Assembly (NCBI RefSeq): GCF_000317475.1
Contig: NC_019729.1
Span: 6,731,445 to 6,795,444, forward strand
DNA length: 64,000 bases
Source of the DNA: Oscillatoria nigro-viridis PCC 7112
Lineage (GTDB): Bacteria; Cyanobacteriota; Cyanobacteriia; Cyanobacteriales; Microcoleaceae
Direction: 5' to 3'
Shown piece by piece: positions 1 to 7,222 of this stretch (position 1 is its first letter; each line of letters starts with the position of its first letter). The notes below the pieces were generated by a model. That model worked only from the letters and a program-made list of their open reading frames with translations, was not told the origin of the DNA and did no database searches. Both the position numbers and the translations under genes were made by a program.

Positions 1-1053
1 CTGATGGGAGTTCAAGGTTTAATGAGTTTAATTAAAACCGGAATCCTGCAAAGATACAACAAAAATAAAAAACCTGTCGGCGCTGCAATTACTCTAGAAG
101 ATTTAGCAGAAGAGTATCAAATCGACCCCGAAACAGTGTATAAATTAGCTCACGAAAAAATCGGAATAGAGTTTATCCCGGCGGCGGTAGCGGGGGAAAC
201 GCGACAGCAAGCACAACGGCGCGTGCGATCGATCTTTGTGCACGTTAACCTAATGGCGGTAACGCTGAGTCAGGGCCAGCTAGCATTATTGAACGAGGAC
301 AACGGATTTGCGATCGCGGCCCGAAAAATTGCCGTCACCCATCCCTTATTAAAAGAACAAGATGACAGAAACCCGCGCGTCAATTGGGACAGCGCCACAG
401 TCGCAGCAAAATCAACAGTCTTAACCACATTGCAAGCGCTGCAAGATATGTCCGAACGGTATTTAGAATACAAATTCCCTCATTGGAAGCCGGAACGAAA
501 AGGTTTAATTCCCATGCGTCCCGAAGATGAAGAACTCAAAGAGGGAATTGAAGAGTTTAAAAAATTGTTCGATCATTTAGCAACTTTACCCAGCTATCAA
601 AGAATTGAAAGCGGCGAAGAAACGGCCCAATTGCGCCGATTTAGTTTTGAGAAACCGGGGGGCGAGGGAAATATTTTGTTCCGTCCAGTCGGTCAAATTG
701 CTTTAGCTAATGCTTTGGGAATTCTAGTATTTAGAAAGAAACTTTCCCTGAAATCTATTTTCGACAAACTCCGCAGATTCGATGTCGATGAAGGATTTAG
801 CCACATGGACAATCCTGAGTCTGCGTGGTACGGGATTTTGTACGATCCGAACAAAAAGCGAGTGCTAGTTTCTGGAAAGGATTTAGCGACGAAGTTAATT
901 GTATATTTGGTGGGGGGAATTCAGGACGATATGGAGCGAGCTCATTTGCGGCAAGCGGTAGCGGAGGCGAGGACTTTTGAGGATAAAGCTATTAGTTTTA
1001 ACGGCCGATTTGTGCCTCCGAAAGAGGTAGGATTGCCGCCGGTGCTGAGTTGA
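1..1053 (+). CDS. dndB: DndB-like DGQHR-family protein, 5' end outside window
   Basis: The reading frame is open at the left edge and has no Shine-Dalgarno sequence at its first ATG (position 4), so the gene starts upstream. Features of the DndB/DGQHR family C-terminal part are visible: a segment like IFVHVNLMAVTLSQGQ, matching the conserved F-x-D-x-N-x-x-A region, then ALLNEDNGFAIAARKI, matching the 'YDHRD...R' stretch, and a VNWDSATVAAKSTVLTTL helix. The DGQHR motif itself would lie just left of the window. DndB is known as a regulator in DNA phosphorothioation clusters. The dnd-type genes at 12.2-19.4 kb fit this reading, though they run on the other strand and are separated by 11 kb. Another DGQHR-domain protein is possible. 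Confidence 0.6.
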   Translation: MMGVQGLMSLIKTGILQRYNKNKKPVGAAITLEDLAEEYQIDPETVYKLAHEKIGIEFIPAAVAGETRQQAQRRVRSIFVHVNLMAVTLSQGQLALLNEDNGFAIAARKIAVTHPLLKEQDDRNPRVNWDSATVAAKSTVLTTLQALQDMSERYLEYKFPHWKPERKGLIPMRPEDEELKEGIEEFKKLFDHLATLPSYQRIESGEETAQLRRFSFEKPGGEGNILFRPVGQIALANALGILVFRKKLSLKSIFDKLRRFDVDEGFSHMDNPESAWYGILYDPNKKRVLVSGKDLATKLIVYLVGGIQDDMERAHLRQAVAEARTFEDKAISFNGRFVPPKEVGLPPVLS

Positions 1054-1068
1054 TTTTGTCACCGCTTC

Positions 1069-1189
1069 GGAACTACAGGCGGGACGCCCGTGCCACTTGG
1101 GAACTACAGGCGGGACGCCCGTGCCACTTGGGAACTACAGGCGGGACGCCCGTGCCACTTGGGAACTACAGGCGGGACGCCCGTGCCAC
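1069..1189. repeat. 31-bp tandem repeat, four copies
   Basis: The unit ggaactacaggcgggacgcc plus cgtgccacttg recurs with a period of 31 bp (copies at about 1071, 1102, 1133 and 1164), nearly without change. It starts 16 bp after the dndB-like stop codon. Each copy holds a GGCGGGAC/CGCCCG imperfect palindrome. There are no unique spacers, so it is not a CRISPR array. Near-identity of the copies suggests recent expansion. Confidence 0.9.
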
Positions 1190-1287
1190 GATGCAGGCAG
1201 ATGTTTTTTCACGATCGGCGATCGACTGCACATAGCTGCGCCAATTTATTGTTTTTCTCGTACTCTAGATATGCGATCGCACGGCGT

Positions 1288-1356
1288 GGCAAAGTTAATC
1301 GAGTCAGTGCAGTTTCAACTCCACTGACTCGATCGCTCTTTTCGCCCATTCAAGAT
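1288..1356. repeat. dispersed repeat, copy 1 (second copy 9929-10004)
   Basis: The stretch beginning ggcaaagttaa and ending ttcaagat, with a shared gatcgctcttttcgc core, recurs with substitutions at 9929-10004. The two copies lie on either side of the rearranged amylase/caspase stretch. Confidence 0.7.
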
Positions 1357-1407
1357 AGTTGCAAAGTTGATTTGCTCGAGGTGATGTCACCCACTGGTTG
1401 ATTCCGG

Positions 1408-2229
1408 CGATCGCACGGCACCTCAACTTAACTTTCGGGATAATTCGTCAGAATCAAAAACTCGGATGCTGGAATCGGTTGAATTTCGACATAAGCAATC
1501 CCATCTTGTCGCTGCACTGCCACCGCCCGGCCCACCTGATGAGGACCCGTGTAACCCGGATTCCCTACTTGGGCCGTATTCAGAATTACCGTCATTGAAC
1601 CCCCGATCGGGTTGAGATTGGCATCCACGAGCACTCTCGCTCCCCGATCGTCCGTTCCATGACTGTTTAGCACGCAAACCGCTTCTTCATCGTCTAAAAC
1701 CCGTGACCAACCAATAATTTCTCCACTCAGTCCGCGATCGCCAAAGGGCAAGTTCAAGAAGGGAATCGCGGTTGGCCGCAAATACTGTCGTCCCAAGCGC
1801 AGCACAGGGAACTTTTTGCGGAGTGCCGCCATTGCCGCAAGCCGAACATAGACAGGGTGATTCGGATCGAAACAGTGAGCACCCGCTGTCCCAAACGGCC
1901 CAAAGCCGGGTAAGTTTTCATCGATGGCTTGTAGCCCTGCTACTCCCGATTGCCGGGGATGCGAGGGGCCAAACATGGCTTCCCGCAAATAGCGATCGGA
2001 GCCCTTCCAGTCCGGCAACCACTTGCGTTCAGACGGTTCTGGTCCCGCCAATGCCTGCTCGGTTCCCGCGTAAATGCAAGGAATCCCCAAGGTGAACAGT
2101 TGCAGTGCCACTCCGGCAATCACCTGATGCTCCGATGCAGCTTCGCTGGAAAAGCGGATTTTTTCACCGAACACACGATCGCGATCGTCCAAAATTGAAA
2201 CATGGCGCCGTCCAAGATTTCGGTGTGAC
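1408..2229 (-). pseudogene. duplicated 3' fragment of GH13 alpha-amylase gene
   Basis: About 800 bp closely match the 3' third of the intact amylase gene at 7223-9163, same orientation. Homology runs from about 1408 (upstream of the shared stop) to about 2229, where it breaks off abruptly. The longest frame (1428-2192) encodes about 254 residues starting at the last conserved GH13 region (DDRD where the intact gene has DDHD). It lacks the catalytic nucleophile, the acid/base glutamate and any credible start, so it cannot be an active enzyme. The remainder of the barrel is missing. Few differences and no frameshift suggest a fairly recent duplication. Confidence 0.88.
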
Positions 2230-2496
2230 GGGCAGAGGAATTGAAATATTTGGTTTTTTGATGATTAGTTTGTGCCAAATGTGTCTGTGGTTTTCACACC
2301 AAGTAAGCTGGATTCTCCCACACTAATCAAGCCCATTCCCAGTAAATCACGATTGTTGCAGAAAAGCTAATCTCTGAATTAAGAAAGAATTCTACAAATT
2401 TGGGCTAATGCTGAACTTTATGAAACATCCCCAACATGATTTCGCCTGTCGAATCGCACAAGCGGAGGAAATAAGCCCCTCTTTTAATAGACAGCC

Positions 2497-2510
2497 ATGT
2501 TCGCGAACAT
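2497..2510. other. perfect 14-bp palindrome after nuclease gene
   Basis: ATGTTCGCGAACAT is a perfect palindrome 13 bp past the thermonuclease stop codon. No T-run follows, so it is not an obvious terminator; it could be an operator-like site. It does not match the cyanobacterial LexA box. Confidence 0.4.
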
Positions 2511-2523
2511 AGCGCATTTCTCC

Positions 2524-3453
2524 CTACTCGACCGGTGGAAAATCAGCGAGTTGCTTGGCATCTGCGATCGTGATTTGAGGCTTCCCATCCGCATTCGGTG
2601 GATAAAGACTCGGGGTTCCAGAGACATACACATAACCCCGACCAGATTTGGCATAGCGGATTTCAATCAGTCGCAAAATGGTCTGAGATACTGCCGAATT
2701 TTTATCTGGAATCCACAGATTAAACTTTTGAAATTTTGACCCGGCATAGATAAGCGCACCATTTCCAGTCCATTGATTAATGCCTGATTGCAAGTCACAG
2801 AATACCGTAACTTGGTTGCCATTTTTGGCAGCTTCCACCAGGCGATTATAGTCCAGGCGCACCGATAACACTCCGGCTTTAATGCCAAAGTACCGGTAGT
2901 CCTCTGCCACACTGTCCCGCAGATGCCACCAGGGAATTAGCGTCGTATAGTCCCTGCGATTACCGCCCGCATTGGTTGCTGGATTCCAGATAGCCAGCCC
3001 TTTGACTTGAGCCTCCACCTCCGCTTCTACAAACTGACGATGATAGAGGCGCGAACGACCGTATTTGACAAAGTAAGGACTCCATCCTTCCTGCACGATT
3101 CGTACATTAGAATTTTCACGATCTCCGGCTTTGTAGACATAACAAAGCAACCGCCCATAATTGTCCCGATGCTTAACCAAACAAACCTGAACGGGGTCAT
3201 TCGTATCAAATTCGAGATTGACTCGGACATCGCCGCTAGGTATGCCTTGCTCATTTGCCCCGAAATAATTCTTTGCCCATTTCGATGCCAATATACCCGC
3301 ATTAGTGACAGGTTTATCGCTTCCATGCTGGCTTTCTTCAGTGTCCAGACAAACAAACCGAATGGATTCTTGCTCGTTTTCCAGAAGTACCTTAATTGTG
3401 TCACCGTCGATGACTTTGATTAGTTTTAGATTGTTGATGACAGTGCCTTTCAT
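2524..3453 (-). CDS. thermonuclease (SNase-like) with C-terminal OB-like domain
   Basis: A 309-residue protein. Residues about 9-160 look like a staphylococcal nuclease fold: KVIDGDTIKV near the start, IRFVCLDTEE, DNYGRLLCYVY and EGWSPYF. The usual DGDT, R..G/D and GR..CYV signatures are thus present. The C-terminal third (about 190-300) ends in GYVYVSGTPSLYPP...GKPQITIADAKQL, resembling an OB-fold nucleic acid-binding module often attached to nucleases. No signal peptide is seen, so it is probably cytoplasmic, unlike many secreted SNases. It lies 270 bp downstream of the caspase gene on the same strand and may be co-transcribed with it. Function beyond Ca-dependent phosphodiesterase activity is inference. 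Confidence 0.8.
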   Translation of the reverse strand: MKGTVINNLKLIKVIDGDTIKVLLENEQESIRFVCLDTEESQHGSDKPVTNAGILASKWAKNYFGANEQGIPSGDVRVNLEFDTNDPVQVCLVKHRDNYGRLLCYVYKAGDRENSNVRIVQEGWSPYFVKYGRSRLYHRQFVEAEVEAQVKGLAIWNPATNAGGNRRDYTTLIPWWHLRDSVAEDYRYFGIKAGVLSVRLDYNRLVEAAKNGNQVTVFCDLQSGINQWTGNGALIYAGSKFQKFNLWIPDKNSAVSQTILRLIEIRYAKSGRGYVYVSGTPSLYPPNADGKPQITIADAKQLADFPPVE

Positions 3454-3723
3454 TAGCTTTCATCCTTGTTCGTAAACATTGTAATGAGGGATGAAAATTG
3501 GTTGTATCTGTGGCCAGGTACACAACTTTGACTTGCGTTCAGCATTTAAGGACTTAAAGTCCCCTCGTTACCGAAAGCTGTGCTAAATTCCTGAAAATTC
3601 GGTGCCGCAGAACCCCCTACTTAGAGCAGTGATTTTGATCCGGATCGGATGGAGATGCAGTAGGTTCAAGACACCGCCACACTGCACAAGAAACTTGCAA
3701 TCCCTCAATTCTAGTTTCAAGCT

Positions 3724-4563
3724 TTACACCGTAAACGGTGGTTGCTTTTCAAAATTTTGGTCAATAGCACCGACGCGAAAATAATTCGGTGTTTGATCCG
3801 GTGGCATATTTCGTTTAATTGCTTTGTGAAAACGTCGATAATCTCCTTTAAATTGTCCATTATTCCAAACCCGCAGCAGATTGCCGGTGAAAAGACCATT
3901 GAAGTTGCCATCAGCGGACAATTGGTTATCTTGACATCCAGAAATTAGGAGGACGGATGCGCGCACCGCTTCACGAGATTCTTTCAAGGTCTTGTTTTCT
4001 AAGATAGAGTCATAAAAAGCCTTATTCTGCCTGTAGGTTCGCAGAATAATAGGATTTGGCATATGGCGATATTTTACGTCTGTGGTAGCAGGAGTAGCAC
4101 TCCGAGCGGCAATTGTCCCTTGATAATAAGCCTGCTTGGTAACAGTACCACTATGGCAGCTATCAGAAAAAACTAGGATGCGGACACCCGTCGCAAATTT
4201 TCCCAGTAAATTGTAGGTTTCATCATCGATGAATTGACCGTCATAAAGACACCAAGTTTCATCATCTCTGTCATCGATTTCATCTCCATTCAAGTCAGGC
4301 ACCTGTCCGCCATGACCAGAATAACTCAACACAAATATGTCACCTGATTGTAGGGTTGTAGCAGCTTGATTCATCTCGCTGATGACTTTTGATCGCGTCG
4401 CAGATGCGGTTAAAAGCGTTTTGACGGTGAAGTGTCTAGATTTGGCAATTTCAGCCATATCTTCGGCATCGGCTTCACAAGCTCTCAATTCACCCGACCA
4501 GCCGCCATAATGAGCAGGATCGACGGAATTCAGACCGATTGTTAAAGCAAGTCCTTGTGGCAT
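3724..4563 (-). CDS. caspase-family (C14, orthocaspase/metacaspase-like) protease
   Basis: 279 residues, close to a bare p20/p10 caspase core. The catalytic dyad is visible: His84 in YSGHGGQ and Cys136 in SDSCHSGT. The start LALTIGLNSVD is the first beta strand, and an acidic DLNGDEIDDRDDETW loop follows the His as in Ca-dependent metacaspases. No extra C-terminal effector or sensor domain is present. Cleavage after Arg/Lys is expected from the family but not shown. A good Shine-Dalgarno (AAGGAG, 9 bp before ATG) supports the start. The neighbours are a thermonuclease downstream and a small Ala-rich protein upstream, same strand. Roles in regulated proteolysis, cell death or defence are inference. 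Confidence 0.88.
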   Translation of the reverse strand: MPQGLALTIGLNSVDPAHYGGWSGELRACEADAEDMAEIAKSRHFTVKTLLTASATRSKVISEMNQAATTLQSGDIFVLSYSGHGGQVPDLNGDEIDDRDDETWCLYDGQFIDDETYNLLGKFATGVRILVFSDSCHSGTVTKQAYYQGTIAARSATPATTDVKYRHMPNPIILRTYRQNKAFYDSILENKTLKESREAVRASVLLISGCQDNQLSADGNFNGLFTGNLLRVWNNGQFKGDYRRFHKAIKRNMPPDQTPNYFRVGAIDQNFEKQPPFTV

Positions 4564-4873
4564 AATTTATCTCCTTTTAGTCATCTTATCAGTGATTTTT
4601 TCGGTCTACTTCATTCAATTCGTTACCGATTTTGGGAATGGTTTGAATGCAGGATCAAGGCTTGAAAAGTGAATAGTCAATTCGTTTATGTATTTGCCAA
4701 ACCTGATTTACGATCCTTGTCCAGTCGCAAGCTAAGATGTTCAAAAGCATAGAATAGGACAAGGATCTTCTTGGTACTTGCGCTGTGGAGTAAGGGTTTA
4801 AAAATACCTGGAATAGTCAGTTTTTTTCCAATACTCAAACCAGCGTCATTGAGATTGATTCACAAGCTGAGAG
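4564..4873. other. gap between caspase and small protein genes
   Basis: 310 bp. Apart from the caspase ribosome binding site at the left end I see no gene or strong hairpin. A promoter for the caspase gene could lie here, but no clear -10/-35 pair is evident. Confidence 0.4.
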
Positions 4874-5095
4874 TTAAAAGTAGACGAATGCCCACGTTTT
4901 TCCATCAGGGAGAACCGAAAAGACAGCTTCCCCAGCTCCTTGTGCAGGAGCTCTGTTCGCATAAGCCGCTGCTGCTGCTGGATCGCTAAAGAGGTAAGCA
5001 CGCCACGTTTTTGCCGCGGGATCGCTCTCAGCCGCTATGTTGTGCTTGGCAGCGATCAGGGCAGCATCATGATCTGAATGAGTTGTTGTAGTCAT
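4874..5095 (-). CDS. small Ala-rich protein upstream of caspase gene
   Basis: 73 residues beginning MTTTTHSDHD; an AAAAGGAG Shine-Dalgarno sits just before this ATG, which decides the start over a longer frame reaching 5164. The sequence is Ala-rich in the middle (SDPAAAAAYANRAPAQGAG) and ends with an aromatic strand, KTWAFVYF. I recognise no family. It is soluble, with no signal peptide or membrane helix. It lies 310 bp upstream of the caspase gene on the same strand and directly follows a LuxR gene relic. Confidence 0.55.
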   Translation of the reverse strand: MTTTTHSDHDAALIAAKHNIAAESDPAAKTWRAYLFSDPAAAAAYANRAPAQGAGEAVFSVLPDGKTWAFVYF

Positions 5096-5199
5096 TTGAG
5101 AACTCCTTTTGCTTAATAAGAGTAGTTTCCGATCTTTGAATCTGGATTTTAGCCAGTTAACCAAAGCACTTCATCTGAGCAGTCATGTTTTGGCTTTAA

Positions 5200-5546
5200 T
5201 CTAATACTCCTTCAAATAAACTTGGGAAACAATACGACGATCTGCGTATATAATTATGAAGATATTGCAACAAATTCTCCTTTGAGTAGTCCCAACTTTT
5301 CTCTTGGCAACTATCACGGCATCCATCCGGATTTGTACAGTTTTTTATAAAGATTCTCCAAATGTTTTCGCACCGTTCCTTCAGTGCAACCCAGCACTCT
5401 AGCAATTGAGGCATTGCTTTTATCCTTAGCAATCCAAAACAAAACCGGAGCCTCATGTTTGGTGAGTCGTAGTAATTCCAAAGCAGCAAGAGAGAAGGAT
5501 TGCGCGGCTGAAATGGGGCGCAGGTATGGGCGACCCATTTCAGCAC
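5200..5546 (-). pseudogene. LuxR-type regulator, decayed 3' part (copy 1)
   Basis: In frame 5314-5538 the minus strand encodes a LuxR helix-turn-helix: LTKHEAPVLFWIAKDKSNAS, then IARVLGCTEGTVRKHLENLY. After KKLYKSGWMP a stop interrupts. The sequence beyond still resembles a shifted LuxR C-terminus (VIVAKRKVG-like), so it is frameshifted. The N-terminal sensor part is missing. The last 199 bp (5200-5398) recur at 11812-12010, and a shorter piece at 9848-9925. It lies directly upstream of the small Ala-rich gene. Confidence 0.7.
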
Positions 5547-5720
5547 GATCCTTTGCGATCGCCCTTTTTCTGAGTTCAGGCTATTGTCATAGAATAGGGC
5601 GATCGCCTTGTCTGAGTTTAGGGAATTTTTCTAAGTGGCGATCGCTTCTCGGCAGCTTGTCCAGTTTGTCTAGTATTCGACTAGATATTAGCCCTGGTTG
5701 GCTCGATTTTGTCTGTAGTT

Positions 5721-5876
5721 GTGGTGCTGTTTACCGAAATACCGCCAGCAAATCAACGCATTACAGAACCTGTTAAGTTCGATCGCCTAATTCAACGCGG
5801 TTATGTAAATAATTATAAATTTATGCCAAATTGGCAACCTAGTCTGGTGTCACGGGTTTTTAATAATATTAGATAG
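5721..5876 (+). CDS. possible small protein or gene relic
   Basis: From a GTG at 5721 a 51-residue frame reads VVLFTEIPPANQRITEPVKF and on to a TAG at 5874. The frame continues upstream into a hydrophobic stretch (ILALVGSILSVVVV), which looks like the end of a signal or membrane anchor but has no start codon there. Composition is protein-like, but no ribosome binding site is obvious. It may be the remnant of a secreted protein. Confidence 0.25.
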   Translation: MVLFTEIPPANQRITEPVKFDRLIQRGYVNNYKFMPNWQPSLVSRVFNNIR

Positions 5877-5944
5877 TTAGATTTATTGGCATCTACTTAG
5901 TGCAAAAATGCCTTGATACTAAAGGTCAGGGTGTGAAAGAGTGA

Positions 5945-6019
5945 GTGGCAGAGATAAACGATAGGGTGGCTCATATGTATGGGCTGACTGATGAAGAAAT
6001 GAATATTATTAAAGGAGAT
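5945..6019 (+). pseudogene. relic of C-terminus of a type IIG/Eco57I-like methylase
   Basis: A 24-codon frame ends VAHMYGLTDEEMNIIKGD and stop. This closely resembles the typical C-terminal end (INRLVY-LYGLTEEEI-IVEG) of type IIG restriction-modification methyltransferases. Nothing upstream keeps the frame, so only the tail remains. The AAAGGAG that serves the next gene overlaps its last codons. Confidence 0.4.
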
Positions 6020-6026
6020 TAATTCT

Positions 6027-7019
6027 ATGTCTATTTTTCAAGGGATCTCTAAATGGGCGAGACCTGATAACCAGACATTTGCTGCAATTGTAGGTGCAAT
6101 TGCAGGTGCAATTGCAACAGGAGTTGTGACAATAGTTATAGCAAAATTAAATCCACAACCACGTCCAGAGATTTTTATTGTTAGTCCTGATGGAAAAAAA
6201 CTTGAAATTCCAGCATCATCGCTTGTACCTAATGATCGAGCTGGTTCAGACACTTTATCTTATAATATAAAATTATCCAAGTCAGAGCTTGATACTATTG
6301 CGCCTGTCACAGAAACACTAAGAGAATTAGTGCCAGGACTTGAACAACAAAACATAATTTACGCGGATAATAAAAGTCAATTAGAAATTGTTAAGCAGTG
6401 GTTAAAAGATCCAAATTCTGGATATCCATCATTAGTTCAAGCCTTAAAAATATTGTTGGATAATCGTCAGGGAATTGGGAATGCTGTTCCCCTCACAATC
6501 ATTCAAGGTAAATATCTAAAAGGCAATCCAAAAAACATTCCACTTACCTATGATTCAGACCAATTAAAGCAAGCGTATATAGAATCTTGGAAAGTAAAAA
6601 ACAGTGACAGTATTTTCACAAAACTTGATGAAATTGCGCCTTTAAATCAGTCCGCCAATAAACCTGATTGGAGTGGTAAATGGAATTGTAATCTTGATGG
6701 TCGTCCGGCAATAATAGAACTTACTGGAAATTTAGATCCTAACACTTGTTCTGTGACAGACAAAGGCAACCTCTGTACTCTTATAGGCTCAGGAAATAAT
6801 GTCGCAGGACGATTGAGCGATAATGGTAGAGCTTGGCAAACTCTTTCTGTCAGACCTTTTTTCCCAGAACGAGGTGAACGCCGAGAATACGATCATATAA
6901 TTCCCTTGAAATTAAATAATCAACCTTGGTTGCTACTCAGACATACTTGGGATAAGAGATATATGAGTGGCTACACTATTTGGGAAGGTAGAGCTTTTGG
7001 AATACAGTGTCATAGATAG
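6027..7019 (+). CDS. membrane-anchored protein of unknown function
   Basis: 330 residues with a strong AAAGGAG 8 bp before the ATG. Residues about 17-41 form one Gly/Ala-rich membrane helix (FAAIVGAIAGAIATGVVTIV) after a short basic N-terminus, so it is probably anchored with most of the chain on one side. The C-terminal third begins WSGKWNCNLDGRPAIIELTG and contains four Cys and many Trp residues, a compact beta-type domain I cannot name. It is the only plus-strand gene between 1.1 and 22.9 kb, and its codons are AT-rich compared with the amylase. Function unknown. Confidence 0.75.
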   Translation: MSIFQGISKWARPDNQTFAAIVGAIAGAIATGVVTIVIAKLNPQPRPEIFIVSPDGKKLEIPASSLVPNDRAGSDTLSYNIKLSKSELDTIAPVTETLRELVPGLEQQNIIYADNKSQLEIVKQWLKDPNSGYPSLVQALKILLDNRQGIGNAVPLTIIQGKYLKGNPKNIPLTYDSDQLKQAYIESWKVKNSDSIFTKLDEIAPLNQSANKPDWSGKWNCNLDGRPAIIELTGNLDPNTCSVTDKGNLCTLIGSGNNVAGRLSDNGRAWQTLSVRPFFPERGERREYDHIIPLKLNNQPWLLLRHTWDKRYMSGYTIWEGRAFGIQCHR

Positions 7020-7222
7020 AGCTTTGTTAACCTTTAGTTGATGTCAATAACCTATGAACCGTCTCCCATACCTGGCGGGATTTCTCCGATCGCGGATAAA
7101 GGTTGTAAATGCAGCCTGAAATTCAAATATTTGAGCGATCGCGACTTCAGCTAAAGCGGTCAACTGGTGAAAAGTTGACTTTTAAATTTCGATCGCCGCG
7201 ATCGCACCACCTCAACTTAACT

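Larger units (their letters stand above)
5547..6026. other. gap with relics upstream of 6027 gene
   Basis: 480 bp between the LuxR relic and the next gene. Besides the two relics described separately (5721-5876 and 5945-6019), the left end holds several GCGATCGC-like sites. No RNA gene is seen. Confidence 0.4.

Noticed and set aside
1069..1189. Possible CRISPR array
   Set aside because: Units follow each other directly with no variable spacers; it is a plain 31-bp tandem repeat, and no cas genes are near.
1428..2192. Separate small amylase protein
   Set aside because: No start codon beyond a TTG inside homologous sequence, and all catalytic residues are missing; treated as a pseudogene.
2497..2510. 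LexA-type operator at the palindrome
   Set aside because: The sequence does not match the cyanobacterial LexA box and lies after a gene, not before one.
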